15,569 bases of DNA from Lachnospiraceae bacterium UBA6452 (lineage in GTDB: Bacteria; Bacillota; Clostridia; Lachnospirales; Lachnospiraceae): positions 1 through 15,569 of the forward strand of contig DJNY01000168.1 of assembly GCA_002441865.1 (NCBI GenBank), read 5' to 3'. Position numbers and translations under genes: made by a program. The notes below the pieces were generated by a model that searched no databases, was not told the DNA's origin, and saw only the letters and a program-made list of their open reading frames with translations. Below, piece after piece: positions 1-8,968 of this stretch. Numbering within the stretch: position 1 is the first letter of the stretch; the number at the start of each line of letters is the position of its first letter.

Positions 1-51
1 TGCGAGTAAATCCGGAGGAGAAAATCTACAATAATAAAAAAGGAACTCAAC

Positions 52-2490
52 ATGAAACAAGGCATACTTTTTGATTTAGACGGAACATTATGGGACAGCG
101 CACAGGCTGTCGTAGACTCATGGAATGAGATTATCGTAACCTTACCGGACTTTCATAAGCTGATCACGAATGAAGACATGTGTCAGCTCATGGGTAAGAC
201 AATGGATGATATTGCATATACTTACTTTAATACGGTCAGTAAGGAAAGGGCACTCGAGATCCTGCAGGCCTGTATGGATCATGAAAATGATTATATTGAG
301 CAGCATGGCGGTGTCTTATTTCCGGGGCTGGAAGAGGTGCTGAAGGAGCTGTCGGAAAAATATGACCTCTTTATCGTCAGCAACTGCCAGCTTGGTTATA
401 TCGAAGCTTTCCTGTCTTACCATAAGCTTGGAAAATATTTTAAGGACACGGAATGCTTTGGACGTACAAAGCGCTGCAAGGGAGATTCGATCGCAATCCT
501 TCTGGGCAGACATGATCTGGAGCAGGCAGTTTATGTGGGAGATATTGAGGGAGATTTTATTTCCGCCACACAGGCAGGACTTCCGTTTATCCACGCAGCC
601 TACGGCTTTGGCAAGGTACCACAGACAGCTTATGCGATCCAGTCCATACAGGAGCTTCCTGCCATGGCGGAAAAGGTGTTTGCAAAGAAAGATATCCGTG
701 CGTTTCTGCATACGCAGAAGCTGGTCACAGATGGTGCATTTGGTACGTATTTCAGCAGCATCTGCCAGAACGGGATTTTCCCGGAACGTGCCAATACACA
801 GGCGCCTGCACTGGTGAAACAGGTGCATGAGGCTTACCTTTCAGCCGGTGCACAGCTTATCCGTACGAATACATTTGCGGCGAATACAAAAACGCTTGAT
901 GTAGGAATAGATGAGGTTCTTGAAAATATAGAAGCGGGTTTTGCGATCGCCAAAGAGGCAGCAGAACCTTACAGACAAAAGCATCCGGTCTTTCTGGCAG
1001 GAGATATCGGGCCGATCCCCGGTGGCAGGCAGGAGCAGGAAGAGGAGATCACGGAGGAATATTTACAGATCACGCGGAAATTTGTGGCGCTGGGAGCAGA
1101 CCTTCTGGTATTTGAGACATTTCCGAATCCGGATCCGATCCTGCCCGTGATCCGGCAGATCCGCAAGGAATCTCCGATCTTTATTCTGGTGCAGTTTGCG
1201 GTCAACCAGCTTGGCTACAGCGTGGCGGGCATCAGTGCAAGAAGTCTGCTTGAAGAGGTCGGGCAAGTTACAGAGATCGACGCAGCAGGTTTAAACTGCG
1301 GTGTCGGACCGGGGCATATGTATAATATTGTCAAACAGGTAAGCAGCCTGAGTGGCAAATATTTATCCGTGCTTCCAAATGCAAGTTACCCGAAGGTCGT
1401 ACAGGACAGACTGGTATTTCTGGAAAATATGGATTATTTCGCGGACAAGATGGTGGAGATCGCAGATCTTGGTGCTTCTATTATCGGGGGCTGCTGTGGA
1501 ACAAATCCTGATTATATCAGAAGGCTGGTAAAAGCACTTGGAGAGAAGCACCTGCGGGCAGAAAAGCCGTCTCCGGTGCATATTACGGTAAAGGAAAAGA
1601 CAGAGCAGGCAGAGGATCACAGCTTTTATGCGGGAAAAAATGGAAAGCTGATCGCGGTCGAGCTTTCGCCGCCGCCTTCTGCGAACGATCAGAAGCTGCT
1701 GGAAGCAGCGCATCTGCTTTCTGCCATGCACGTAGATACAGTCACATTTCCGGATTCTCCATCCGGGCGGACAAGAGCGGATTCCATCTTGATGGCGGCA
1801 AAGGTAGCACGGGAAACGGATCTTTGTGTTATGCCGCATATCTGCTGCAGGGACAAAAATGCGATCGCGATCCGTTCGCAGCTTCTTGGGGCATATTTAA
1901 GCGACATCCGTAATGCGCTGGTGATCACGGGAGATCCTGTGCCAAGTATGGCGAGAGAAGATGTCAGAAGTGTATTTAATTTTGATTCTGTCGGTCTTAT
2001 GAAGCTGATCCAGGAGATGAACAGGGAGGAATTTGCATCCGATCCGTTTTTTGTGGGCGGTGCGATCAATCAGAACAGGCTCAGACTTGACGTGGAGATC
2101 AACCGCGTGAAACGGAAAATGGAGCATGGAGCGACTTTCTTCATGACACAGCCTGTTTTTACAAAAAAGGAGATTGATAAGATCCGCCGTATCAAGGAAG
2201 AGACAGGTGCGAGGATCCTTTGTGGTATCATGCCACTCGTCAGCCGGAAAAATGCGTTGTTTATCAAAAATGAAATGACGGGCATGTGTGTGACGGACGA
2301 GATCGTGGCACGTTTTGCAGATGGCATGAGCCGTAGAGAGGGAGAAGCGGCCGGCTGCTCTATTGCAAGAGAAATGATGGCACTTGCGGCAGATTTCGCA
2401 GACGGCTATTACTTCTCGATCCCGTTTAACAGGGTATATTTATTACATGATATGACAGGAGTTATCAATGAGTCAGGAAAAGAAAAATGA
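52..2490 (+). CDS. HAD phosphatase / homocysteine S-methyltransferase / methylenetetrahydrofolate reductase fusion
   Basis: This 812-residue protein has three domains. Residues 1-~205 form a HAD-superfamily phosphatase of the phosphoglycolate phosphatase type, with D8-L-D10-G-T, S110, K143 and a G-D164-x3-D168 motif. Residues ~215-505 form a homocysteine S-methyltransferase with DGAFGT at 227-232 and zinc-ligand cysteines C416 (GLNCG) and C481/C482 (GGCCG). Residues ~525-812 form a MTHFR barrel with E537 in VELSPP and Q700 in FFMTQPVF. The last two domains match the YitJ-type bifunctional enzyme of Firmicutes (about 610 residues), which makes 5-methyl-THF and methylates homocysteine to methionine in the cytoplasm. 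All catalytic positions I can check are intact. The start is ATG at 52 behind AAAGGA. The substrate of the HAD part is unknown. The end overlaps the flippase gene by 23 bases. The 51 bases upstream hold a GGAGGAG (14-20) with no start codon at a useful distance. Confidence 0.92.
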   Translation: MKQGILFDLDGTLWDSAQAVVDSWNEIIVTLPDFHKLITNEDMCQLMGKTMDDIAYTYFNTVSKERALEILQACMDHENDYIEQHGGVLFPGLEEVLKELSEKYDLFIVSNCQLGYIEAFLSYHKLGKYFKDTECFGRTKRCKGDSIAILLGRHDLEQAVYVGDIEGDFISATQAGLPFIHAAYGFGKVPQTAYAIQSIQELPAMAEKVFAKKDIRAFLHTQKLVTDGAFGTYFSSICQNGIFPERANTQAPALVKQVHEAYLSAGAQLIRTNTFAANTKTLDVGIDEVLENIEAGFAIAKEAAEPYRQKHPVFLAGDIGPIPGGRQEQEEEITEEYLQITRKFVALGADLLVFETFPNPDPILPVIRQIRKESPIFILVQFAVNQLGYSVAGISARSLLEEVGQVTEIDAAGLNCGVGPGHMYNIVKQVSSLSGKYLSVLPNASYPKVVQDRLVFLENMDYFADKMVEIADLGASIIGGCCGTNPDYIRRLVKALGEKHLRAEKPSPVHITVKEKTEQAEDHSFYAGKNGKLIAVELSPPPSANDQKLLEAAHLLSAMHVDTVTFPDSPSGRTRADSILMAAKVARETDLCVMPHICCRDKNAIAIRSQLLGAYLSDIRNALVITGDPVPSMAREDVRSVFNFDSVGLMKLIQEMNREEFASDPFFVGGAINQNRLRLDVEINRVKRKMEHGATFFMTQPVFTKKEIDKIRRIKEETGARILCGIMPLVSRKNALFIKNEMTGMCVTDEIVARFADGMSRREGEAAGCSIAREMMALAADFADGYYFSIPFNRVYLLHDMTGVINESGKEK

Positions 2491-4096
2491 TGGATTTATC
2501 ATGCAGGCAGGTATTCTGGCGATCACCGGTATTTTAGTCCGTGTCATTGGAATCTTATACCGCGCGCCGCTTACAGGCATTATAGGGGATGAAGGAAACG
2601 GCTATTACACAAGCGCGTACAATATATACACGATCATTCTGCTGATCTCATCTTACAGTATTCCGTCCGCGATCTCCAAGGTGATCGCACAGCGGCTGGC
2701 ACTGCGGGAATATCGGAATGCCCATAAGATCTTCCGCTGTTCGATCCTGTATGTATTTATTGTAGGCGGAATTGCCAGTCTGGTTGCTTTTTTCGCTGCA
2801 CCGTGGCTGGTGGAGACGAATTCCACGATCGTACTCCGTGTGTTTGCGCCGACTATCTTTTTATCCGGCTTTTTAGGTGTGCTCCGCGGTTATTTTCAGG
2901 CGCACCGGACAATGCTGCAGACATCCTTTTCCCAGATCATCGAGCAGATCTTAAATGCAGTGGTCAGTCTTGGGGCTGCTTATCTGCTGATCAAAACTGT
3001 TTCCGGAAAGGATGAGACAACACAGGCGATCTACGGAGCCATGGGAAGTGCCATGGGTACGGGCAGCGGTGTTTTGATCGCACTTCTTTTTATGTGGCTT
3101 GTGTACAAGCTGAACCAGAAGTTTATCCTGCGCAGGGCGGAGCGTGACAGAAATCATACAGAGCTGACCTATTCCCAGATATTCGGCATTATCTTCAGTA
3201 TGGTAACGCCGTTTATCCTGAGTACATTTATTTACAACTTTTCAACCTCGTTAAACCAGACGGTCTATACCAAGATCATGAAATATGTGCTGGGCATTAC
3301 GGAAAAAGAGATCGCGACCAATTATGGCGTGTTCGGCGGAAAAGCAGTTGTCATTGCGAATATTCCGATCGCGATCGCATCTGCGATGTCTTCTGCCATG
3401 ATCCCAAGCATTTCCGGTTCTTATGCGCAGGGAGATCTGAAAAAGGCGCGTCATCAGGTGGCGGCGGCAATTAAAACAACCATGCTGATCTCCATTCCAT
3501 GCGCAGCAGGCTTATTTGCACTGGCACAGCCTGTCACACAGTTATTATTTCCGCAGAGATCTTCCCTTGCGCTGGCATCTTCCCTGCTTCGGGCGATCAG
3601 TGTCACAGTGATTTTCTATGCGCTGTCAACGCTGACAAATGCGGTATTACAGGGAATCGGAAGAGTGAATGTACCGGTCATCAATGCGGCGCTTGCCCTT
3701 GTTGTGCAGACGGTTGTTTTAGTACCGCTCCTGCTGTTTACAAAGCTTTCCTTATATGCACTGGCGATCGCGATGATCACATATTCTCTGCTGATGTGTG
3801 TACTGAATAATATAGCGGTCAGAAAGTCCCTGCATTATAAACAGGAGTGGCTGCGCACTTTTGTAGTTCCGGGTCTTGCTTCCCTGATCATGGGAGTTCT
3901 GGCATATCTGATCTATCAGGGCGTTTATATGCTGCTGAAGATCAATGTGATAGCACTTGGCATTGCGATCCTGGTTGCAGTTTTTGTATATTTTGCCCTT
4001 GTGATCTGGGCAGGCGGACTGACGAAGGATGAGATCCTGAACATGCCAAAAGGAGCCACTTTGGTCCGCGTTTTACAGAAAATAAGATTGATTTAA
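2468..4096 (+). CDS. MurJ/SpoVB-type polysaccharide or lipid II flippase (MOP superfamily)
   Basis: This is a 542-residue, very hydrophobic protein with about 14 predicted membrane segments. It belongs to the multidrug/oligosaccharidyl-lipid/polysaccharide flippase superfamily, in the branch containing SpoVB, YtgP and MurJ. Family signs include the N-terminal GILVRVIGILYRAPL segment, the following GNGYYTSAYNIY stretch and RGYFQAHRTMLQTSFSQIIEQ near residues 140-160. Such proteins move undecaprenyl-linked peptidoglycan or polysaccharide precursors across the cytoplasmic membrane; which one cannot be decided here. The start is ATG at 2468, six bases after AGGAG, inside the end of the preceding gene, so translation is probably coupled. 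The lipoprotein gene follows after 27 bases. Assignment to the superfamily is firm; MurJ versus SpoVB-like sporulation role is open. Confidence 0.88.
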   Translation: MSQEKKNDGFIMQAGILAITGILVRVIGILYRAPLTGIIGDEGNGYYTSAYNIYTIILLISSYSIPSAISKVIAQRLALREYRNAHKIFRCSILYVFIVGGIASLVAFFAAPWLVETNSTIVLRVFAPTIFLSGFLGVLRGYFQAHRTMLQTSFSQIIEQILNAVVSLGAAYLLIKTVSGKDETTQAIYGAMGSAMGTGSGVLIALLFMWLVYKLNQKFILRRAERDRNHTELTYSQIFGIIFSMVTPFILSTFIYNFSTSLNQTVYTKIMKYVLGITEKEIATNYGVFGGKAVVIANIPIAIASAMSSAMIPSISGSYAQGDLKKARHQVAAAIKTTMLISIPCAAGLFALAQPVTQLLFPQRSSLALASSLLRAISVTVIFYALSTLTNAVLQGIGRVNVPVINAALALVVQTVVLVPLLLFTKLSLYALAIAMITYSLLMCVLNNIAVRKSLHYKQEWLRTFVVPGLASLIMGVLAYLIYQGVYMLLKINVIALGIAILVAVFVYFALVIWAGGLTKDEILNMPKGATLVRVLQKIRLI

Positions 4097-4123
4097 TGTT
4101 CACGATATGATAGGAGGATAACC

Positions 4124-5083
4124 ATGAAAAAAAGAACCTTGATCCTATGTGGACTGCTTCTTTCCATCAGCCTGCTGGCGGGCTGTCAGAAGCAGGAAGA
4201 GGCAGTGGCGGATCAGACACAGGATATATCCGATATTTCTGCGGATGAGGTGCATGAGGAAGACGGACAGGTGTCTGATACAGATACAGTAAGTGATGAT
4301 ACGGAAGCTGCAGAGACAGAGGAGAGTGAGACATCCGATGAAGAGTCCGGTGCAAAGGCAGTATCACTTGAAATTTCCTTTGAGAAAGAAACAGGTGAGA
4401 TGAAATCGGACGATGGTTCCGTTTCCTATCTGAAGTATGAATTTAATATGCCAAAGGTAACCAGTACGGATAATCCGGAAGCGGCTGGGCAGATCAACAG
4501 CTATTTTGCGCAGCAGAAGGAAGCCCTGCTTTCCGACTGTAATGAATATTATGAGTGGGCAAAAGAGGATTATCAGACCAGATTGGACATCGCACAGGAA
4601 GATGGAACAGAGGAACCGACAGAAGCTGATTTCGGTTATTACAGCAGCACCGATTATACGGTAACGCGGCAGGACGATACAGTGATCAGTTTTCGGGAAA
4701 TGAGTACGACCTATACCGGAGGTGCACATGGCAACAATATAGTTGCAGGTGTAACCTTTGATGCCAAAACAGGGCAGAGGATCCAGCTTGCCGATCTGAT
4801 GGAAGATGAAGAGGACGGAAAAGCCCGGATCGACCAGCTCCTGCTTGAAAAGGCGCAGGAAATGCAGGAAAAATCCATACAGAAAGACGGATATGGCATT
4901 TTCTTTGAAGAATACGAAAACTATATCCCGGATGTGCTGACAGAGGATTCCTGGTATCTGACAGAGGATGGCATGACGATCGTATCCAACGAATATCTGC
5001 TGGCCCCTTATGCAGCAGGTGCAACCTATTTTGATCTGCCTTATGAGACATGTGATTTTATAAAGGAAGTGTATCGAAAATGA
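4124..5083 (+). CDS. Lipoprotein with DUF4163/DUF3298 (RsiV/PdaC-like) domains
   Basis: This 319-residue protein has a lipoprotein signal peptide (MKKR, a hydrophobic stretch, lipobox LLAGC with Cys21), so it should be anchored to the outer face of the cytoplasmic membrane. Residues 22-77 are a very acidic, low-complexity linker rich in D, E, S and T. The rest resembles the tandem DUF4163 plus DUF3298 module of the anti-sigma factor RsiV and of the deacetylase PdaC: YTGGAHG at 197-203 is followed by a FDAKTGQRIQLADLM stretch and an aromatic-rich C terminus. In RsiV this module binds lysozyme; here no sigma factor or catalytic domain is attached, so a ligand-binding envelope role is inference. 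ATG follows AGGAGG by six bases. The stop overlaps the next start as ATGA. Confidence 0.85.
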   Translation: MKKRTLILCGLLLSISLLAGCQKQEEAVADQTQDISDISADEVHEEDGQVSDTDTVSDDTEAAETEESETSDEESGAKAVSLEISFEKETGEMKSDDGSVSYLKYEFNMPKVTSTDNPEAAGQINSYFAQQKEALLSDCNEYYEWAKEDYQTRLDIAQEDGTEEPTEADFGYYSSTDYTVTRQDDTVISFREMSTTYTGGAHGNNIVAGVTFDAKTGQRIQLADLMEDEEDGKARIDQLLLEKAQEMQEKSIQKDGYGIFFEEYENYIPDVLTEDSWYLTEDGMTIVSNEYLLAPYAAGATYFDLPYETCDFIKEVYRK

Positions 5084-6915
5084 GTGAGAATATTTATGCA
5101 GCCAGAATCAATCAGTTGAGAAGCAGAATGCAGCAGGAAGATCTGCGGGCCTATCTGATCCCGATGAATGATTTTCATGGCTCGGAATATATCGGGGAAT
5201 ATTTTAAAACAATTGCGTGGTTTAGCGGATTTACAGGATCCGCCGCTACGCTTCTTGTCACTGAGACGGAAAGTCTTTTGTGGACAGACGGCAGATACTT
5301 TCTGCAGGCAGAGGAGCAGCTTGCGGGAACGGGCATCCGGTTAATGAAAATGGGAGAGGCCGATGTTCCGACGGGAACTGCATATATTGCCGATTATTTA
5401 CATAAATGCAGACAGGCAGGAAAAACGCTGCGGATCGGCTTTGATGGCAGGATCGTCAGTGCTTCTTATGTAGAAAAGCTGCAGCAGGAAATCGAAACGC
5501 TGTGCGGGCAGAAGGCACAGATAGAGGACGGAAAGGATCTGGCAGGTGAGATCTGGGGGACGGAAAGACCTCCGCTTTCCAAGGAACCGATCTGGGAGCT
5601 GGCACTTTCCTATGCAGGGGCAGCCAGAGATATCAAGCTGAAGGCTGCGCAGATCAGCATGCAGTCCCGGGGCGTCGATTATCTGATCCTGACTTCCCTG
5701 GATGAGATCGCCTGGATCATGAACCTGCGCGGGAATGACATTGCCTACAATCCGGTATTTCTTTCCTATCTGGTGATTTCTAAGACAAGGGCAACCTTAT
5801 ATGTCCGCAATAAGGAATCCTTACCGGTATTTGAGGAGGCAGTCGATGTCAGGGCATATGAGGAATTCTATCAGGATCTGAAGTCGTTTCCGGCGGGAAG
5901 TAAGATCTGGCTGGATGCAGACACTGTGAATTACAAAATTGTAAGCATGCTGGCAGAGAATTACAATATTGTAATTTCTAAAAGCCCAATCGCCTTGGAA
6001 AAGGCAGTGAAAAACCATACAGAAGTAGAAAATGAAAAACAGGCGCACATCTGGGACGGCGTTGCGGTGACACGGTTTATCCGCTGGCTGAAAACGGAGG
6101 TCAGAACCGGGAAAGAAGAGGCTACCGAGCTTTCCGCCGCTGAAAAGCTGGAAGGCTGCAGGAAGCAGATGCCGCATTATCTGGGACAGAGCTTTGCACC
6201 GATCATAGCCTATGGCAGTCATGGTGCTATCGTGCATTATGAGCCGACACAGGAAACAGATATCCCGATCGGAAAAGAAAGCTTCCTTCTGGCAGATACG
6301 GGCGGGCATTATCTGGAGGGAACGACAGATATCACAAGGACAATTGTCATGGGTCCGGTCACAAAATTGCAGAAACAGCATTATACTGCGGTGCTTATGG
6401 GCAACTTGCGTCTGATGGATGCAAAATTCCGCTATGGACTGAACGGAGCGCATCTGGATTATCTGGCAAGAGAGCCATTATACAGAATGGGGCTTGATTT
6501 CAAGCACGGAACGGGGCATGGTGTTGGTTATCTGCTGAATGTGCATGAAGGGCCGAATGCGATCCGCAGCCGTGTAGCAGAGGATGGCGTATTCAAGCAG
6601 GGTATGATCACATCCGATGAGCCGGGGCTTTATATAGAAGGTGCATATGGGATCCGCCTGGAAAACCTGATCCTGTGTGTCCATGCGGAAAAGACAGAAT
6701 ACGGGCAGTTTATGAAATTTGAGCCGCTTACTTTTGTACCGTTTGACCCGGAGGCGGTCGACTGGGAGATGCTCTCCGATCGGGACAAAGAGTTGTTTGA
6801 AGGTTACCAGAAACAGGTATATGAGACACTGGCACCTTATTTGACGGAAGAAGAAAAGCAGTGGCTTTTACAGGAAACAATGGGCTGTTGTCCAAAACAG
6901 GAGGAAAATGCATGA
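5080..6915 (+). CDS. Xaa-Pro aminopeptidase (M24B, three-domain aminopeptidase P)
   Basis: This 611-residue metallopeptidase removes N-terminal residues that precede proline. The length and layout fit the long eukaryotic-type APP1 form (two creatinase-like N-terminal domains, M24 catalytic domain, short C-terminal domain), rather than the ~440-residue E. coli PepP. The five metal ligands are present with the right spacing: D406 and D417 (DTGGHYLEGTTD), H480 (HGTGHGVG), E514 (SDEPG) and E528 (IRLEN). H476 is the conserved extra histidine. There is no signal peptide, so it is cytoplasmic. The start ATG at 5080 forms an ATGA overlap with the lipoprotein stop, with AAGGAAG about 11 bases upstream. 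The stop overlaps the response regulator start in the same way. The enzyme class is secure. Confidence 0.95.
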   Translation: MSENIYAARINQLRSRMQQEDLRAYLIPMNDFHGSEYIGEYFKTIAWFSGFTGSAATLLVTETESLLWTDGRYFLQAEEQLAGTGIRLMKMGEADVPTGTAYIADYLHKCRQAGKTLRIGFDGRIVSASYVEKLQQEIETLCGQKAQIEDGKDLAGEIWGTERPPLSKEPIWELALSYAGAARDIKLKAAQISMQSRGVDYLILTSLDEIAWIMNLRGNDIAYNPVFLSYLVISKTRATLYVRNKESLPVFEEAVDVRAYEEFYQDLKSFPAGSKIWLDADTVNYKIVSMLAENYNIVISKSPIALEKAVKNHTEVENEKQAHIWDGVAVTRFIRWLKTEVRTGKEEATELSAAEKLEGCRKQMPHYLGQSFAPIIAYGSHGAIVHYEPTQETDIPIGKESFLLADTGGHYLEGTTDITRTIVMGPVTKLQKQHYTAVLMGNLRLMDAKFRYGLNGAHLDYLAREPLYRMGLDFKHGTGHGVGYLLNVHEGPNAIRSRVAEDGVFKQGMITSDEPGLYIEGAYGIRLENLILCVHAEKTEYGQFMKFEPLTFVPFDPEAVDWEMLSDRDKELFEGYQKQVYETLAPYLTEEEKQWLLQETMGCCPKQEENA

Positions 6916-7616
6916 AAACTGGAAATATCTTAGTCATTGATGATGATGCGGAGATCCGTGAGATCGTACAGGTTCTTCTTTCAAGTGAAGGATATACGGT
7001 AAAAACTGTGGCAGATGGTATGCAGGCGCTAACGATCCTGAAGGAAAAGACATTTTTACCGGATGTGATCATTCTGGATATTATGATGCCCGATATGGAC
7101 GGATACAGTGTCTGCAAACAGATCCGTGAGATCTCGCAGGTTCCGGTTCTGTTTCTGACGGCGAAGAACAGAGAGACCGATCTGGTAGAAGGCTTTCTGG
7201 CAGGCGGCGATGATTATATGCAGAAGCCGTTTTCTTATACAGAGCTGATCGCCAGGGTGGGCGGTCTGATGCGCAGATACAGACAATACGGCGGACAGTC
7301 GGATCCACAGAAGGAAAAACAGGTGTTTATCAGCGATCTGATCATCGACAAGGATCAGGTTTCCGTAACGAAAAACGGTAAAAATGTTGAGCTGACGAAT
7401 ACGGAATATGGTATTTTACTGCTGCTTTCCGAAAATAAGGGCAAGGTATTTTCTCTGCAGGAAATTTATGAAGCAGTCTGGCAGGACACATTTTTACCGT
7501 CCGCGAGCAATACGGTCATGGTGCATATCAGAAATCTGCGGGAAAAACTCAAGCAGGAAGAAGGACAGGGCGAGCTGATCAAGAATAAATGGGGAAGAGG
7601 CTACTATATTGAGTAA
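6912..7616 (+). CDS. OmpR/PhoB-family response regulator
   Basis: This 234-residue DNA-binding response regulator has a receiver domain (residues ~4-118) with the acidic pair D11/D12, phospho-acceptor D56 (DVIILDIMMP), T83 and K105 (QKPF). A winged-helix trans_reg_C domain follows (~135-232), including NTEYGILLLLSENKG and the C-terminal [10 protein letters not shown]. The frame is open further upstream, but I place the start at ATG 6912. It sits seven bases after AGGAGG and gives the normal family N terminus; it overlaps the peptidase stop as ATGA. The kinase gene follows with an 8-base overlap, so the two form a cognate pair. The sequence is VanR-like in style. Target genes cannot be read from the window, although neighbouring envelope genes are plausible. 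Confidence 0.95.
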   Translation: MKTGNILVIDDDAEIREIVQVLLSSEGYTVKTVADGMQALTILKEKTFLPDVIILDIMMPDMDGYSVCKQIREISQVPVLFLTAKNRETDLVEGFLAGGDDYMQKPFSYTELIARVGGLMRRYRQYGGQSDPQKEKQVFISDLIIDKDQVSVTKNGKNVELTNTEYGILLLLSENKGKVFSLQEIYEAVWQDTFLPSASNTVMVHIRNLREKLKQEEGQGELIKNKWGRGYYIE

Positions 7617-8952
7617 GGAAAAGAAGCAAAAAGGGATCTATACTTCCGTATTTAAGACAAAGCTCTGGAAAAAGCTCTATTTTTGCTGTCTTGGGGCAGC
7701 AACCGGTTCTGTTTTGCTGCTTGCTCTGCTTTTCTCTGGCAGCAGGAGCATCATATACCATCACATGGCAAAGCAGGATGTACAGCAGACACAGAAGGAT
7801 CAGGTCATGGCGGAGCTGCAGGCTTTTGTTTCCCAGCGGGGACTTTCCACAGTCAATAAAAAGGAGATCCTGCAGTGGGAAAAGAAAAAGGGCGTGACGA
7901 TCTCCTTTCTGGGGACAAAAGAAACGATCCGTGAGCTTGAAACGCTGCAGGCAAAATATAATAATTCCGTGATCTCGATTTATCAAAGACCGCAGGAGAT
8001 ACAGCCATATGAGGTGCGCTTCAAGGATGCGGTTGTCCTGTGCGAACCAATCCTTGACAGAATGACGGAACGCTATACAACAGTCGCACTTGTTGTTTCT
8101 GTGCTGATATCGACTCTGTTCTTTATTTTTCTGCTGATGCAGTGCATGAAAAAGAGGATTTCTTACGTGGTGGGACTGCGGGATGACCTGCGTCTGCTTG
8201 AGGCAGGAGATCTGGATCGCGAAGTTATGGTAAATGGAGACGATGAACTGTCACAGATCGGAGAGGGCATCAATAATCTGCGGCGGAATGTGCTGCATAA
8301 GATCCAGACAGAGAGAGATGCCATTACGGCAAATCATGAGCTCATTACAGCGATGTCGCATGACCTGCGGACACCGCTGACAAAGCAGATCGGTTATCTG
8401 GAGATTTTATACCGGCGCAAGTTCACGCAGGAAGAGGAACTCTTTGATTATATCCAGAAGGCACGAAGCAATGCATTTATCATGAAGGATACGACAGATA
8501 AGCTGTTCCGGTATTTCCTGGCATTTGGCGGACAGCAGCAGGAAGTACAGCAGTCGGAGGTAGATGGCAAGGCACTGCTGAATTCGGTTTTGAAAGAACA
8601 GATCGCCTATATCAACAGCCAGGGCTTTGTTGTTTCCTTTTCGCCGATCCAGGAATCGTTCCGGATGATGATCAATCCGGAGGAATTTGCCCGGATCTTT
8701 GATAATATTTTCCACAATCTGCGGAAATACGGAGATAATACGGTTCCTGTCAATATCAGCTATACACTGCAGCCGGGAGAACTGCTTCTGATGGTGCAGA
8801 ACGGTGTCAGACAGGATACTTCCAAGGTGGAAAGCACGAAGATCGGACTGAAAATTGTGGAAAAGATCATGAAATCCATGGGTGGCAGTGTAGAAGTCAT
8901 GAATGATGGACAGTATTTTATCATTCAGCTGATCTTTAAAGCTGATTATTAA
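7609..8952 (+). CDS. Sensor histidine kinase (VanS-like, two membrane segments)
   Basis: This 447-residue membrane kinase is the partner of the response regulator encoded just upstream. Membrane segments lie at ~23-43 and ~157-179, flanking an extracellular sensor of about 113 residues with no family I recognise. A HAMP linker (~180-232), a HisKA domain with phospho-acceptor H251 ([11 protein letters not shown]) and a HATPase domain (~325-447) follow. The N box is DNIFHN (365-370). The ATP lid is divergent: the usual DxGxG is QNGVRQD at 397-403, then [14 protein letters not shown]. Translation must begin at TTG 7609, eight bases after AAGAGG. No ATG or GTG occurs before the first membrane segment. 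TTG overlaps the regulator stop (TTGAGTAA), suggesting coupling. The signal sensed is unknown. Confidence 0.92.
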   Translation: MSKEKKQKGIYTSVFKTKLWKKLYFCCLGAATGSVLLLALLFSGSRSIIYHHMAKQDVQQTQKDQVMAELQAFVSQRGLSTVNKKEILQWEKKKGVTISFLGTKETIRELETLQAKYNNSVISIYQRPQEIQPYEVRFKDAVVLCEPILDRMTERYTTVALVVSVLISTLFFIFLLMQCMKKRISYVVGLRDDLRLLEAGDLDREVMVNGDDELSQIGEGINNLRRNVLHKIQTERDAITANHELITAMSHDLRTPLTKQIGYLEILYRRKFTQEEELFDYIQKARSNAFIMKDTTDKLFRYFLAFGGQQQEVQQSEVDGKALLNSVLKEQIAYINSQGFVVSFSPIQESFRMMINPEEFARIFDNIFHNLRKYGDNTVPVNISYTLQPGELLLMVQNGVRQDTSKVESTKIGLKIVEKIMKSMGGSVEVMNDGQYFIIQLIFKADY

Positions 8953-8968
8953 ACATAAGGAGAATGGT

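Noticed and set aside
1..51. Riboswitch or promoter for the methionine/folate fusion gene
   Set aside because: Only 51 bases are available. TACAAT at 27-32 has no -35 partner, and no S-box or T-box element can be judged from so little.
5821..6453. 210-codon - strand open frame inside the aminopeptidase gene
   Set aside because: It lies opposite the metal-ligand region of a clear M24 peptidase and has no family features.
6861..6911. Upstream extension of the response regulator to an earlier ATG
   Set aside because: It would add 17 residues with no counterpart in the family; the AGGAGG site and ATGA overlap fix the start at 6912.
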